Positions 54,929 to 63,828 of a stretch of DNA of 64,000 nt are shown here, in pieces. Origin of the DNA: Desulfatitalea tepidiphila (GTDB lineage: Bacteria > Desulfobacterota > Desulfobacteria > Desulfobacterales > Desulfosarcinaceae); assembly GCF_001293685.1 (NCBI RefSeq), contig NZ_BCAG01000003.1, positions 992,001 to 1,056,000 on the forward strand, in the 5' to 3' direction. Below the pieces are notes generated by a model. That model saw only the letters and a list, made by a program, of their open reading frames with translations. It had not been told where the DNA came from and ran no database searches. The translations under genes and the position numbers were made by a program. Each line of letters begins with the position of its first letter. Within the stretch, counting starts at the first letter, position 1.

Positions 54929-55273
54929 ATGATCAATCAACTGATCCTGATTGGTAATCTCGGGAAAGACCCAGAATCTTTTTTCGGGAGCGAAGGGAAC
55001 CAAATCACATCATACCCTCTTGCATTCAAATCGGGACGCGACAAAACCAGCTGGATCAAATGTGTCTGTTTCGACAACAACGCCGAGGTCGCTGAAAAAT
55101 ACCTCCATACGGGCGCCCGTGTATGTGTTGTCGGGTATCTTCAGCAAACAAAGTGGAAAACCAACGATGGCGAAAACCGAAGCAGTTTCGAGATGATTGT
55201 AAACAAGATTGAATTCATCAAAACAGACGGCAGAGGATTTGGAGACAACCCAGCCGATGATGTCCCTATCTGA
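54929..55273 (+). CDS. ssb: Single-stranded DNA-binding protein
   Basis: 114 aa. It begins MINQLILIGNLGKDPE, the standard SSB start, with TSWIKCVCFDNNAEVAEKYLHTGARVCVVGYL and IEFIKTDGRG. It ends DDVPI, close to the acidic DDxPF tip that recruits partners. AAGGAGGCAAATCC precedes the ATG. First of a recombination-gene cluster reaching 61324. Confidence 0.94.
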   Translation: MINQLILIGNLGKDPESFFGSEGNQITSYPLAFKSGRDKTSWIKCVCFDNNAEVAEKYLHTGARVCVVGYLQQTKWKTNDGENRSSFEMIVNKIEFIKTDGRGFGDNPADDVPI

Positions 55274-55288
55274 ACCACAAGGAGGGCG

Positions 55289-55429
55289 ATGAAAACAAGA
55301 ACCGTTGAACTGATCATCGCAATAGGACTTGAGCTGCTCGACTGGCTCAAAATCATACTCACGGAGAAACGGAGGAACCATGACGGCAAAAGAGATACAG
55401 AAAAGAAACCAGAAGGCGGAACAACTTAA
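55289..55429 (+). CDS. Small 46-aa protein between ssb and the SWIM gene
   Basis: Translation starts MKTRTVELIIAIGLELLDWL, an amphipathic or membrane-like helix, then a Lys/Arg/Glu-rich tail. AAGGAGGGCG precedes the ATG. It overlaps the next gene by 50 bp in another frame. Gene status is moderate; function unknown. Confidence 0.45.
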   Translation: MKTRTVELIIAIGLELLDWLKIILTEKRRNHDGKRDTEKKPEGGTT

Positions 55430-56363
55430 AGTGCTGCAAAGCGATGACGGACAATACTTTGTCGAAAGCAGCGAGGGCAAGATTTTATACAACGTGATCA
55501 TCAGCGATGCCGGAGATAGCTGCACCTGCGGCGACTATGCCCGCAATGTGAAAAAGGCACCTGATTTTAAATGCAAGCATATCCTTGCCGTGTACAACGC
55601 CATTCCCCAAAAACAGGTCGAAGGGGCCACTTTCTTAGAACGACAAGCTCCAAAACTGGATGAACGCTGGATCACCAAGATCGAGGGGAAAGAGTTCGTC
55701 AAATATCCGGGCCTGCTCGATCTGGGACACCAAAAGGGCATATCGAGCATCGAAGTAGAAATCGTTCAGATGCCCACCGGGGACAATGGCCATTTTGCCG
55801 TCTGCCGGGCAACCGTGATGTCAAAGTTGGGAGAAACATATTCTGACATTGGAGATGCCAATCCTTCTAATTGCAGCAGCAAGGTGTCGAAACATTTACT
55901 CAGGATGGCCAGCACCCGTGCCATTGCAAGAGCGCTGAGGTCCTATACCAACGTGGGCATGACGGCATTGGAAGAGCTTGCCGACATCAATGAAGCGATC
56001 AACGAAGGGGGAAATCATGAGCATCCTAAAGCGCAATCCAGACCGGCGAAAAAGGCTCCTTCCAAGGCGCCGAAAAAGAGTGCACCTGAAGATGACCAAC
56101 CGAAATCAGACACAGAGCCGGTGGCACCTGCCGTGGAAAACCAAAATCAACCGGAGCCTTCTTCAAACACTGCTTCAAAGAGTCCTGCCCGTGCTGGGAT
56201 GAGTGAGGCGCAGCGCCGTGCCATATTCAATCTGTCCAGACGCCGGGGAATCAGCGTGGAAGAGATCGAGTGCATGGTTGAAGAATCCTATGGTGTCACG
56301 CTCGACAACCTAACGAGCAGCGATGCCTCGGCCTTCATCCGGCAACTGCAGACTGCTGCCTAA
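55380..56363 (+). CDS. SWIM zinc-finger protein, probable recombination function
   Basis: 327 aa. A SWIM-type finger (CTCGDYARNVKKAPDFKCKH) at about 40-60, then a region with AVCRATVMSKLGETYSDIGDA and HLLRMASTRAIARALRSYTNVGMTALEEL, seen in phage and plasmid DNA-recombination proteins. A Pro/Lys-rich linker and a C-terminal helical domain (SEAQRRAIFNLSRRRGI) follow. The ATG at 55380 has ACGGAGGAACC upstream; earlier in-frame Met at 55329 is not supported. Confidence 0.75.
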   Translation: MTAKEIQKRNQKAEQLKVLQSDDGQYFVESSEGKILYNVIISDAGDSCTCGDYARNVKKAPDFKCKHILAVYNAIPQKQVEGATFLERQAPKLDERWITKIEGKEFVKYPGLLDLGHQKGISSIEVEIVQMPTGDNGHFAVCRATVMSKLGETYSDIGDANPSNCSSKVSKHLLRMASTRAIARALRSYTNVGMTALEELADINEAINEGGNHEHPKAQSRPAKKAPSKAPKKSAPEDDQPKSDTEPVAPAVENQNQPEPSSNTASKSPARAGMSEAQRRAIFNLSRRRGISVEEIECMVEESYGVTLDNLTSSDASAFIRQLQTAA

Positions 56364-56398
56364 CCTAAAGATAGCAGATCCTTAACGTATGCCATTTT

Positions 56399-56455
56399 AA
56401 AGGCGATAGGCAGATCCTAACTCGCGCCAACCGGATGCCTATCGCCTTTGTATTT
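56399..56455 (+). terminator. Long-stem terminator after the SWIM gene
   Basis: AAAGGCGATAGGCA (56399-56412) pairs perfectly with TGCCTATCGCCTTT (56436-56449), followed by GTATTTT. A 14-bp stem with a T-rich tail. Confidence 0.7.
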
Positions 56456-56510
56456 TAACAAATACGCAGCAACTGCGCTTTTAGGATCAACCTAATGGAG
56501 GTGACTTAAA

Positions 56511-57338
56511 ATGGTTTTAAGTGAATTGCGGCAAACGCCCCACCTGTCGGCATCGAGCATCAACGAATATGTGGAGTGCTCGTTGCTGTATAAATACGGG
56601 CGCATCGACAAACTGCCTATGGAATTTAAATCCGATGCCCTTGAGTTTGGCACCTGCATTCATCGGGTGCTCGAAGCATATTACAGCGCCAAGATGATGG
56701 GGGACCGGATGCTGTTAAAGGACGTGCATGAGTTTTTCGTGTTCACCTGGCTGGATATGGCAAGGGGCCGCGATGACATCCGGTATGCGGACGGTAACGA
56801 TTACAACTCCCTTTTGATGTTTGGAAGAGATCTACTGACTGCCTGGTATACCAAGTTGCCCGATGACGATTTTACCATATTGGCTATCGAGGAAGCGTTC
56901 AGTTTCAACCTGCCGGGCATCGATATTCCCATCATCGGGGCCATGGATCTGGTCGAACAGGACAGCTGCGGCACCATCATCATCACGGATTTTAAAACCA
57001 GCGGTCGGGCCTATTCCAAAGACGAAGTCGATCAAAACCAGCAGCTGACTATGTATCAAATCGCCGCCAAACAAAACGGTTATGCCGATCATGAAATTCT
57101 GCTTCGATTCGACACCCTGATCAAGACCAAAACGCCCAAATTCGAACAATACTGGACTACCCGAACTGAACTCGATGAACGGCGCCTGATCAAAAAGGCC
57201 GCTCAGGTGTGGGACGGGATCTCAAAGGGAGTCTTTGTGGCCAATGACACCAGCTGGAAGTGCAAGGGGTGCGCCTATAAACAGGCATGTGACGCCTATC
57301 TGGAAGGAGAGGAATATGACCAAGCGAGCCATCCATGA
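56511..57338 (+). CDS. PD-(D/E)XK nuclease, RecB/Cas4-like
   Basis: 275 aa. ASSINEYVECSLLYKYG opens the fold with the first Cys. GAMDLVEQ (about 142) and ITDFKTSGR (about 158) form the Asp...Asp-x-Lys active site. C-terminal CKGCAYKQAC (about 249-258) completes a four-Cys Fe-S cluster like AddB/Cas4. Likely an exonuclease in element recombination; not linked to cas1/cas2, so not called Cas4. Confidence 0.88.
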   Translation: MVLSELRQTPHLSASSINEYVECSLLYKYGRIDKLPMEFKSDALEFGTCIHRVLEAYYSAKMMGDRMLLKDVHEFFVFTWLDMARGRDDIRYADGNDYNSLLMFGRDLLTAWYTKLPDDDFTILAIEEAFSFNLPGIDIPIIGAMDLVEQDSCGTIIITDFKTSGRAYSKDEVDQNQQLTMYQIAAKQNGYADHEILLRFDTLIKTKTPKFEQYWTTRTELDERRLIKKAAQVWDGISKGVFVANDTSWKCKGCAYKQACDAYLEGEEYDQASHP

Positions 57339-57606
57339 CGTTCAATCGTTTTTAACGTTCATGCAGTCAGACGGGGACCGGGTCTATCAGATTGTGAATG
57401 TGGAGCTGTTGCTCAGACGCCATCCACCCGAGGCGGTCGTGTCATTTTTGCAGGAGCTTCACAAAGATTACGGCAAAGCGCTGTCCAAACTGATTCAGGA
57501 GGACAAGACCAGTTCCCGGATCAATGAGCTGGTGGCCAAGCGCTTCCGCATCAAGATGGCCATCAACACGATTCGCAACCTTGAAAAGGAGGATCAGGCA
57601 GCATGA
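57316..57606 (+). CDS. Hypothetical 96-aa protein
   Basis: Starts MTKRAIHDVQSFLTFMQSDG at 57316 with GGAGAGG upstream, overlapping the nuclease gene by 23 bp. Its stop overlaps the helicase ATG (ATGA). Helical, charged, no family recognised. Coupling on both sides suggests it works with the nuclease and helicase. Confidence 0.7.
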   Translation: MTKRAIHDVQSFLTFMQSDGDRVYQIVNVELLLRRHPPEAVVSFLQELHKDYGKALSKLIQEDKTSSRINELVAKRFRIKMAINTIRNLEKEDQAA

Positions 57607-59480
57607 GCGAATTGAATCCCAAACAACAGGAAGCGGCACAGTTTAAAGAGGGCATTGCCGCTGTGATTGCCATTCCGGGATCAGGAAAAACGAAAACCAT
57701 GTTAGAGCGCATAAAATACCTCGTAACTGAATACGGCATACCGCCCGAACATATCCTGGGATTGACCTTTACCAGAAATGCAGCCGACGAAATGCGATCA
57801 CGCCTGGTGCCGGTATTAGGGGAGATGTCATCACGGGTCCGGTTGTCCACCATCCATTCATTCTGTCTGCATCTGCTCAAGGTCGAGGGCAAAGTCTTTG
57901 AAATCCTATCCGGCAAAGAGCAGCTGGTGTTCATCAAAAACGTCATGAAAGGTCTGAAGTTAAAGGATTTGACTGTGGGCACCGTGCTGAGAGAAATCTC
58001 TTTGGCCAAAAACAACATCATCGACCCGTTAGAGTTTAAAGCGCTTTTTGAAGGGGATAAGACCATGATGCGCATTTCCGAGATCTATCAGGCATACGAT
58101 GAAGCCAAGGAACACAAACTACTTCTGGATTTTGATGACCTGCTTCTTGAAACCTACTTTCTGCTGCGGGATAACGATGAAGTACGAGCGAAATACCAGG
58201 GCAGCTTTCAATCGATCCTCGTCGATGAATTCCAGGACACCAACCCGGTGCAATTCGAGTTGCTGCGCCTGTTGATTCGGGAAGACAGCGGTCATGATCC
58301 GGCAAGCTTCTGGGTAGCTGGCGATGATCATCAAGCGATCTATTCATTTACCGGTGCATCCGTTGGCAATATCCTCAACTTTCAATCGATGTTTCCCGGC
58401 TCCCGTCAGTTCATTCTCGACTTGAACTATCGTTCCACACCTCAGATCCTGCGTGCCTGTCAAAACCTGATCCGTCACAACGTCAAGCAGATCCATAAGG
58501 AATTAAAGACCGACAACGCCGATGGAGATGATGTCGTTGTGCTCGAAGCGTCCAATGAGGAAACGGAAGCCATGGGCGTGGTCAATGAAATCGTGGATCT
58601 TATCGAGCGCCGCGGGTATCAATACAGCGATATTGCCGTGCTCTATCGAGCCAATTTTCAATCCCGGTATGTGGAAGAGGCCTTCTTGCAAAACAAGATC
58701 CCGTATCACATTCAAAGCGGGCGCACCTTTTATGATCGATACGAGGTCAAGTGTTTGCTCGACTATCTGCGGGTGATCCATGCCCCTGACAGCGATGAAG
58801 CAGACGAGGCGCTACTCAATATCCTCAATGTGCCGGTCCGTTATGTGAGCAACCAGGTCAAGGACCAATTGAAAGAATACTGCCGGAAGCGGGGGATTCA
58901 TCTGTATGCGGGATTAAAGTCCCTGATCATCACGGTGCCGTTCGTCCGCAAGCTGGTTAAAGAGATGGTGGCATTCATGGATCCGTTGATTGAAAGCGCC
59001 GAAACATTAGAGCCCGTGCAGGTCATACAGAAAATTCGCATCATCTGGGACTATGATCGCTTTATCGTGGACGAAGACATTCCAAGCCCAGATGACATCA
59101 AGATTTCAAACATCAACCAATTGCAATTAGCGGCCGCCCGTTATTCAAACATTGCCGCCTTTCTCGAATATGCCGACAGCTTCACGGATGAGACAGTCAG
59201 CGATGATAAAGAGGGCGTGAGTTTAATGACCGTGCATAAGGCAAAGGGTCTGGAGTTTGCCGTGGTGTTCGTCATTGGTCTGGTTGAGGGACTGATGCCA
59301 AGCGGTAAAGGAAACCTTGAAGAAGAAAGGCGCATATGTTTTGTCGCCATCTCAAGGGCCATGAAACTGTTGTTTGTGTCATACCCATTGAACTATCTGG
59401 GGCAACCGGCCAAAAAGTCCCAGTTTCTGGATGAAATGCTCGGCAAGCGTGACGTCGACCTGCATAAATCCGCCGCTTAA
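57603..59480 (+). CDS. UvrD/PcrA-like superfamily 1 helicase
   Basis: 625 aa 3'-5' helicase. Motifs: Q-motif LNPKQQEAAQ, Walker A IPGSGKT, Ia LTFTRNAADEM, II VDEFQDTNPVQ, III AGDDHQAIYSF, IV NYRSTP, V MTVHKAKGLEF, VI EERRICFVAISRA. Shorter than chromosomal UvrD (about 720 aa). With the nuclease 3 genes upstream it resembles an AddAB/RecBCD-like pair split in two. Confidence 0.95.
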   Translation: MSELNPKQQEAAQFKEGIAAVIAIPGSGKTKTMLERIKYLVTEYGIPPEHILGLTFTRNAADEMRSRLVPVLGEMSSRVRLSTIHSFCLHLLKVEGKVFEILSGKEQLVFIKNVMKGLKLKDLTVGTVLREISLAKNNIIDPLEFKALFEGDKTMMRISEIYQAYDEAKEHKLLLDFDDLLLETYFLLRDNDEVRAKYQGSFQSILVDEFQDTNPVQFELLRLLIREDSGHDPASFWVAGDDHQAIYSFTGASVGNILNFQSMFPGSRQFILDLNYRSTPQILRACQNLIRHNVKQIHKELKTDNADGDDVVVLEASNEETEAMGVVNEIVDLIERRGYQYSDIAVLYRANFQSRYVEEAFLQNKIPYHIQSGRTFYDRYEVKCLLDYLRVIHAPDSDEADEALLNILNVPVRYVSNQVKDQLKEYCRKRGIHLYAGLKSLIITVPFVRKLVKEMVAFMDPLIESAETLEPVQVIQKIRIIWDYDRFIVDEDIPSPDDIKISNINQLQLAAARYSNIAAFLEYADSFTDETVSDDKEGVSLMTVHKAKGLEFAVVFVIGLVEGLMPSGKGNLEEERRICFVAISRAMKLLFVSYPLNYLGQPAKKSQFLDEMLGKRDVDLHKSAA

Positions 59481-59571
59481 AACCCCGCACAACCGCTACA
59501 GCACCCGTTCTGTCGTTACCCCGCATATCATATAAAACAGCAATCCATACCTATATAAAGGAGGTCCAATC

Positions 59572-60048
59572 GTGGATTTTCAGCTGATTCATTTCAGAGA
59601 CGCAGACAGGATCATCGAGCAAAAGGCAATGGTCTCGGATGTGGCCATGACCATGGAATATGTGTTTACCGCCCTGCAAGGATCGCTTTATCGAAAAGAG
59701 CTGCTTCGTCTTGCCCTTGATGAGATGGGATGGCGTGAAAGCGGATGTCTTAATGTCATCGCCGGCCGCCGTTACCAATACAAGGGGTTCAAGCACGGTG
59801 TTGCCATCGATGGGCATTTTAGCGCTTACGAATACATCCTGGAGGGTCTGATGCGACTTCAAATCGGGTATGACAAGGGCAACATCGAAGCAGGAATTCT
59901 CATGCTGACGGCCAAACGCAGCGAAAAAAGTCCCTATGGCGATATCGTAAACATGGTCAAAGAGGATGTGGATTCGCTTTATCCGACCATATCCATGCCC
60001 GTATCGATCTGTCTGTTTGATTTGGGAGAACCTGAGCTGCCCGAATAG
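59572..60048 (+). CDS. Hypothetical 158-aa protein
   Basis: GTG start at 59572 with AAAGGAGGTCC upstream. Contains DMAMTMEYVFTAL-like helix, RRYQYKGFKHGVAIDGHF and a hydrophobic-acidic C-terminus. Not confidently recognised; a restriction-endonuclease-like fold is possible but unproven. Follows the helicase gene. Confidence 0.6.
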   Translation: MDFQLIHFRDADRIIEQKAMVSDVAMTMEYVFTALQGSLYRKELLRLALDEMGWRESGCLNVIAGRRYQYKGFKHGVAIDGHFSAYEYILEGLMRLQIGYDKGNIEAGILMLTAKRSEKSPYGDIVNMVKEDVDSLYPTISMPVSICLFDLGEPELPE

Positions 60049-60062
60049 ATGGAGGTGATGAC

Positions 60063-60245
60063 ATGGCCTACCCATTTGAAAAGATGGCGACCCGCAAGCT
60101 GAGAAGTAAAATGCATGATAAATGCAAACGGGATCGTTGTCATGGTGATCAATTTGATCATACAGAATCAAACCCATCGAACATCAATCCTCGCAGATCC
60201 AATCCCACCCATTGTAAAATCAACGAGAACCAATCCAGCCGGTAA
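60063..60245 (+). CDS. Possible 60-aa protein
   Basis: ATG at 60063 follows GGAGGTGATGAC, a good ribosome binding site. The product is short, basic and low in complexity at its C-terminus (Asn/Pro/Ser-rich). It could be a truncated gene. Confidence 0.4.
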   Translation: MAYPFEKMATRKLRSKMHDKCKRDRCHGDQFDHTESNPSNINPRRSNPTHCKINENQSSR

Positions 60246-60337
60246 TCATCACCGACAATCAATAAATTCAAAATTTCCGGAAGCCACCCGTCCGCTCGTA
60301 TGGATACGCACCCTGTAGAGTCGTCAGGGAAAATTTA

Positions 60338-60362
60338 ATGCGCCAGGTGGTGAAAGGCGCAT
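60338..60362 (+). promoter_or_regulatory. Hairpin upstream of the DUF932 gene
   Basis: ATGCGCC (60338-60344) pairs with GGCGCAT (60356-60362), about 30 bp before the next start codon and without a T-run. Possible leader structure. Confidence 0.35.
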
Positions 60363-60394
60363 CTTTCGGAAATCAACCTTTAAAGGAGAATCGT

Positions 60395-61324
60395 ATGAAA
60401 CCCAATTTGACTACTCTTGGCAAAGTGTTCGATCGCGTGGATGCAATGTCGGCAAACTGCTTTGATCAGAACATCGCCGTGCCGGACATATCGTTTGATA
60501 ACCTGGACATCGTTCGCATTGCAGGAGAGCCCCATCCGCTAAGACCTGTGGCGCAACGATCCATATCCAATCGCCTGGGGATTCCATACCCCTATTTGAC
60601 CAGATGTCCTGCCGATGTGCAGGCAATGAACCTGAACCACTGGATCAAGCATGAGAAAAATGACCAATTGCTGTTCCGGTTCGATGGCCAGGAGGTACGG
60701 GCCGTGTTTACCACCAAGTATATTCCCGTGGATAATTTCGAGGTGATGGAGCGTCTGGATTCTCTGGGATACAAACCCGAGACCCCGGTTCAATGTCATC
60801 TGGATACAGAGTTCATGTCGTTGAGCATCCCCGATGGCGCAAAGGCGTTTGACATCAACGGAGACAAATTCAAACCGGGCATCTCCATATCCAATTCTGA
60901 AGTGGGCCTGGCATCGCTATCCATTGCGGCGTTTGTGTTGAGACTGGTCTGCACCAATGGTCTGGTGGCCAAGTCGGACGTGTCGGCGTCGTATCGGCAT
61001 GTCAGCACCAAGATCCTGAATGAGTTTCCCCAGGTGATGGATAAGGTGTCATTTGAGTTGGGCGCTCAGCGGGAACAGTTCCGGTTGTCGCTGGAATCCC
61101 GGGTGGATAATCCCGAATCGACGCTGGCCAGTTTCAATCGTCAGTTTGCGTTGAACGGTGGTGAAAAGGACGCTGTGGAGTGGGCATGGCCTCAGGAAGC
61201 GGGAGAGACCATGTTCCATGTGGTCAACACGTATACCAGAGCTGCACAGAAGGAGGATTTGCCGGCCGAATCCAGTTTTCGACTGTCGCGTGTCGGCGGA
61301 AATATTTTGGGGATGTTGAACTGA
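60395..61324 (+). CDS. DUF932 family protein
   Basis: 309 aa. ISNRLGIPYPYLTRCP, RFDGQEVRAVFTTKYIPVDN and AAFVLRLVCTNGLVA fit the DUF932/LGT-type phage and plasmid family of unknown function. The start at 60395 has AAAGGAGAATCGT upstream; an earlier in-frame start at 60338 lies in the hairpin. Last gene of the element's recombination cluster. Confidence 0.82.
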   Translation: MKPNLTTLGKVFDRVDAMSANCFDQNIAVPDISFDNLDIVRIAGEPHPLRPVAQRSISNRLGIPYPYLTRCPADVQAMNLNHWIKHEKNDQLLFRFDGQEVRAVFTTKYIPVDNFEVMERLDSLGYKPETPVQCHLDTEFMSLSIPDGAKAFDINGDKFKPGISISNSEVGLASLSIAAFVLRLVCTNGLVAKSDVSASYRHVSTKILNEFPQVMDKVSFELGAQREQFRLSLESRVDNPESTLASFNRQFALNGGEKDAVEWAWPQEAGETMFHVVNTYTRAAQKEDLPAESSFRLSRVGGNILGMLN

Positions 61325-61396
61325 AAAACGAACTGTAGTTCGTTTTCTGTGTGAAGGAATATGGCCCGGTGGGTATGGAGGGGACACCGGGCTTTA
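61325..61396 (+). terminator. Two stem-loops ending the recombination cluster
   Basis: AAAACGAACT/AGTTCGTTTT (61325-61346) starts just after the stop. GCCCGGTG/CACCGGGC (61364-61392) is followed by TTTAT. Either could terminate. The region on to 61646 is AT-rich with no gene seen. Confidence 0.65.
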
Positions 61397-61646
61397 TCTG
61401 TAGAAATCGATCTAAAATTTTTGACAGGTCGCCGTCAAAAAATAGGCAATTTTAGCGATAAGTCTGCACCGTTGATATTCATGCGACAAAACATGTTTGA
61501 GTAAGAATATCGTGTAACTCATTAAGATATAAAAATTATATCATTAAAAAATATAAAAAGGCATAAAGGTCATGTGTGGCATGTCGATTGCAAATTTATG
61601 AAAAATGATCATTAAATTCGGCAACTATAGTTTGGAGATTAAAAGT

Positions 61647-62924
61647 ATGCTCATGACGCGACGAATAATCTATGTGTTTATCTGTATTGCCCTTTTGGGG
61701 ATTACGTTTAATTGCGGTGGTGGTGGCGGAGGTGGCGGAACATCCTCAAGTCCTAACGACGGCTCCACAGAAGTAACATTGAAAGGCACTTTCGAAGGGG
61801 GGCTTCACGCGAAAAACAATTGGCTGGATTCTCTCTTTTCTATTTTTGCGAAAGATGCCATCGCTTTAGATGAGGATCAAGTTTCCAAGGTATTAATCTT
61901 CACCGCAGGATCATATACTTATCAGACGGCAGATGTTGTTGATGGAAGCTTTAGTGTCGATGTGCCCAGAAGCAATCCGGTTGGGATGATATTTGTTGGG
62001 CAAAATAACGATTATCTGGGATATCTTTATCTGACATCCAACATCGCTTCTTTGCCGATGAGCAAAGTGCACAGTAGTGTTGCCACCATTGACTTGGGAG
62101 CGCTATCTTCATCTGGTCTCGTTGTCGAACCGGCAAATAATCCATTTGAAAACGAGATACTTATGACTGATGATGAGTTAAATGCTTTATCACAGTTTAA
62201 TGGATTGTTTGCAGAATTAATCAAATTTCCTGACATCGACGGCAATGGAACTATCGATATTTTAGAAAATAAAACATATTTTATGGAAATAGGATATGGC
62301 GTACTTGGCGGAAGATATGATGGACTGTTAACACCCACAATTAATACCCAACTTGAAATTTACCAACTTCACTTTTTTACCAATATCGATAATTGCCCTG
62401 AATCTGTTACACTAACTGGTCCAAATGGATCTCCCTATTCTGATCCCACATCAATTGATCGTGTTCAAATCGGTTCTTATTGTACGCACAGGACTATTCA
62501 TTATTCCACACCCGGTGATTTCGATATCCCCTTCAACGGAAATTATATTATCGATTATCCTGGTGAAAGGCTGACGTTTAGCGTGCCTGATCAAGCCCTT
62601 ATTTTGGATAATATGATAACTATTGTTCCCACAGTGACGCTTGATGAAAATGAAATTATTCAAAAAATATCATGGGTATATCGTCTCGCCGACGGATTGG
62701 GGCCATCAATTGATCCAGAATCGATTATTACACAAATTCAAATTACTATTGCGGACAATGAATTCTCAGCTGAGGGGCTTTTCAGCTCTTCCTTGATTTT
62801 TTCAACTTCAACCACTGAAATTGATTTATCCGGCGAGGAAATTTATTGGGGTGATGTTGGAGCAGTAAATACAAGCTATTTTGATGTGTTTGGAAACGGT
62901 TATTCGATAAAATGGTATAGGTAA
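61647..62924 (+). CDS. Predicted lipoprotein or secreted protein with poly-Gly start
   Basis: 425 aa. The start at 61647 has GGAG upstream; an ATG 14 codons earlier is not supported. It begins MLMTRRIIYVFICIALLGIT then FNCGGGGGGGG, a lipoprotein-like Cys followed by poly-Gly as seen in deltaproteobacterial lipoproteins, though FN before Cys is not a standard lipobox. The body is beta-rich and includes IDGNGTIDI, a possible dockerin-like Ca site. AT-rich. Function unknown. Confidence 0.7.
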   Translation: MLMTRRIIYVFICIALLGITFNCGGGGGGGGTSSSPNDGSTEVTLKGTFEGGLHAKNNWLDSLFSIFAKDAIALDEDQVSKVLIFTAGSYTYQTADVVDGSFSVDVPRSNPVGMIFVGQNNDYLGYLYLTSNIASLPMSKVHSSVATIDLGALSSSGLVVEPANNPFENEILMTDDELNALSQFNGLFAELIKFPDIDGNGTIDILENKTYFMEIGYGVLGGRYDGLLTPTINTQLEIYQLHFFTNIDNCPESVTLTGPNGSPYSDPTSIDRVQIGSYCTHRTIHYSTPGDFDIPFNGNYIIDYPGERLTFSVPDQALILDNMITIVPTVTLDENEIIQKISWVYRLADGLGPSIDPESIITQIQITIADNEFSAEGLFSSSLIFSTSTTEIDLSGEEIYWGDVGAVNTSYFDVFGNGYSIKWYR

Positions 62925-63032
62925 ACTTATATCAAAAGATCAGCCAAATTATGTTAGTTGGACTTTTAACAAGTGTCCATCTATAATTAAGAAAATTGAG
63001 TTGAGATCAAGGCACACGAAAAATTTAACCGT

Positions 63033-63338
63033 TTATGGGCAATGATATGCGTTGCCGGTAACGGTTGAGGTATAGCCCCCGTAAATTGATTGCCAAACAA
63101 TGTGTGTCCCATTTAGTTGTGCCGCTTTTTCCTTAGCTTCATTTTTGGCATTATTGATCCCGATCGGTGAGGCAAGATTCCCCCATCCTGATGTTCCGGT
63201 TACAGTTCCTAAGAATTTACAATTGGCAACCATTTGTTGATCTGCTTCCTGAACTTGAGCTGCATTCGGAGAAGGGGCCGTTGCGCATCCAAAAAGGGTA
63301 ATGTGACCAAGCAAGATCAATAGACAATAATTTTTCAT
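63033..63338 (-). CDS. DUF4156-like small lipoprotein
   Basis: 101 aa. Starts MKNYCLLILLGHITLFGCA: signal peptide with lipobox LFGC. The rest (QMVANCKFLGTVTGTSGWG, then NAKNEAKEKAAQLNGTHIVW and GNAYHC) fits the DUF4156 type. GGGAG lies 7 nt before the start; upstream in-frame sequence from 63488 is not a natural N-terminus. Confidence 0.75.
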   Translation of the reverse strand: MKNYCLLILLGHITLFGCATAPSPNAAQVQEADQQMVANCKFLGTVTGTSGWGNLASPIGINNAKNEAKEKAAQLNGTHIVWQSIYGGYTSTVTGNAYHCP

Positions 63339-63373
63339 AGCCATACTCCCTGAAGTGTCGTCCCGTTTGGTGA

Positions 63374-63610
63374 TTACCTCATTAAAGATAATAGAATTCC
63401 CCCTAAAAATGACCACATCAAAAAGAGCACAATGCCAGCCGGGATCAAAGCTAAAGAAAACATTATGGCCAACTTTACCAATGACCAAAAAGGAACATCA
63501 ATATCAATAAGTTTGACTGATTGGACATTTGATATTTTCTGTTGTTCAGCTGCCCACTCCATCTCTCTCTGGACCAGTGCTTGCTCGGGGGTTGGAATTG
63601 AGCCTCGCAT
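63374..63610 (-). CDS. Small single-pass membrane protein
   Basis: 78 aa. AAGGAG lies 9 nt before the ATG. A soluble N-terminal half (PEQALVQREMEWAAEQQ) is followed by hydrophobic LAIMFSLALIPAGIVLFLMW and a second hydrophobic stretch. Probably cotranscribed with the lipoprotein 36 bp downstream. Function unknown. Confidence 0.65.
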   Translation of the reverse strand: MRGSIPTPEQALVQREMEWAAEQQKISNVQSVKLIDIDVPFWSLVKLAIMFSLALIPAGIVLFLMWSFLGGILLSLMR

Positions 63611-63828
63611 TTTATTTTCTCCTTTTTGGGGTTAAAAAAGGCGAGCTGCTGATTAATTAGTTGAAGCATATAGGAAGCTGGGGGGAGTTTCAATATGGGT
63701 TTGATTTAATAACCATTCTGTGTCTTTCTATTCTCGATGCCTATCAAGTCTCTTCTGAACTTGGATTTTGTGGATAAATGGCCAGAAAACTGAACCATCT
63801 CAGCTAATACCGATACCAGGGAGACACC

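Noticed and set aside
56511-57338. Calling the PD-(D/E)XK nuclease Cas4
   Set aside because: It is 5 kb from the array, has no cas1/cas2 neighbour and is coupled to helicase genes.
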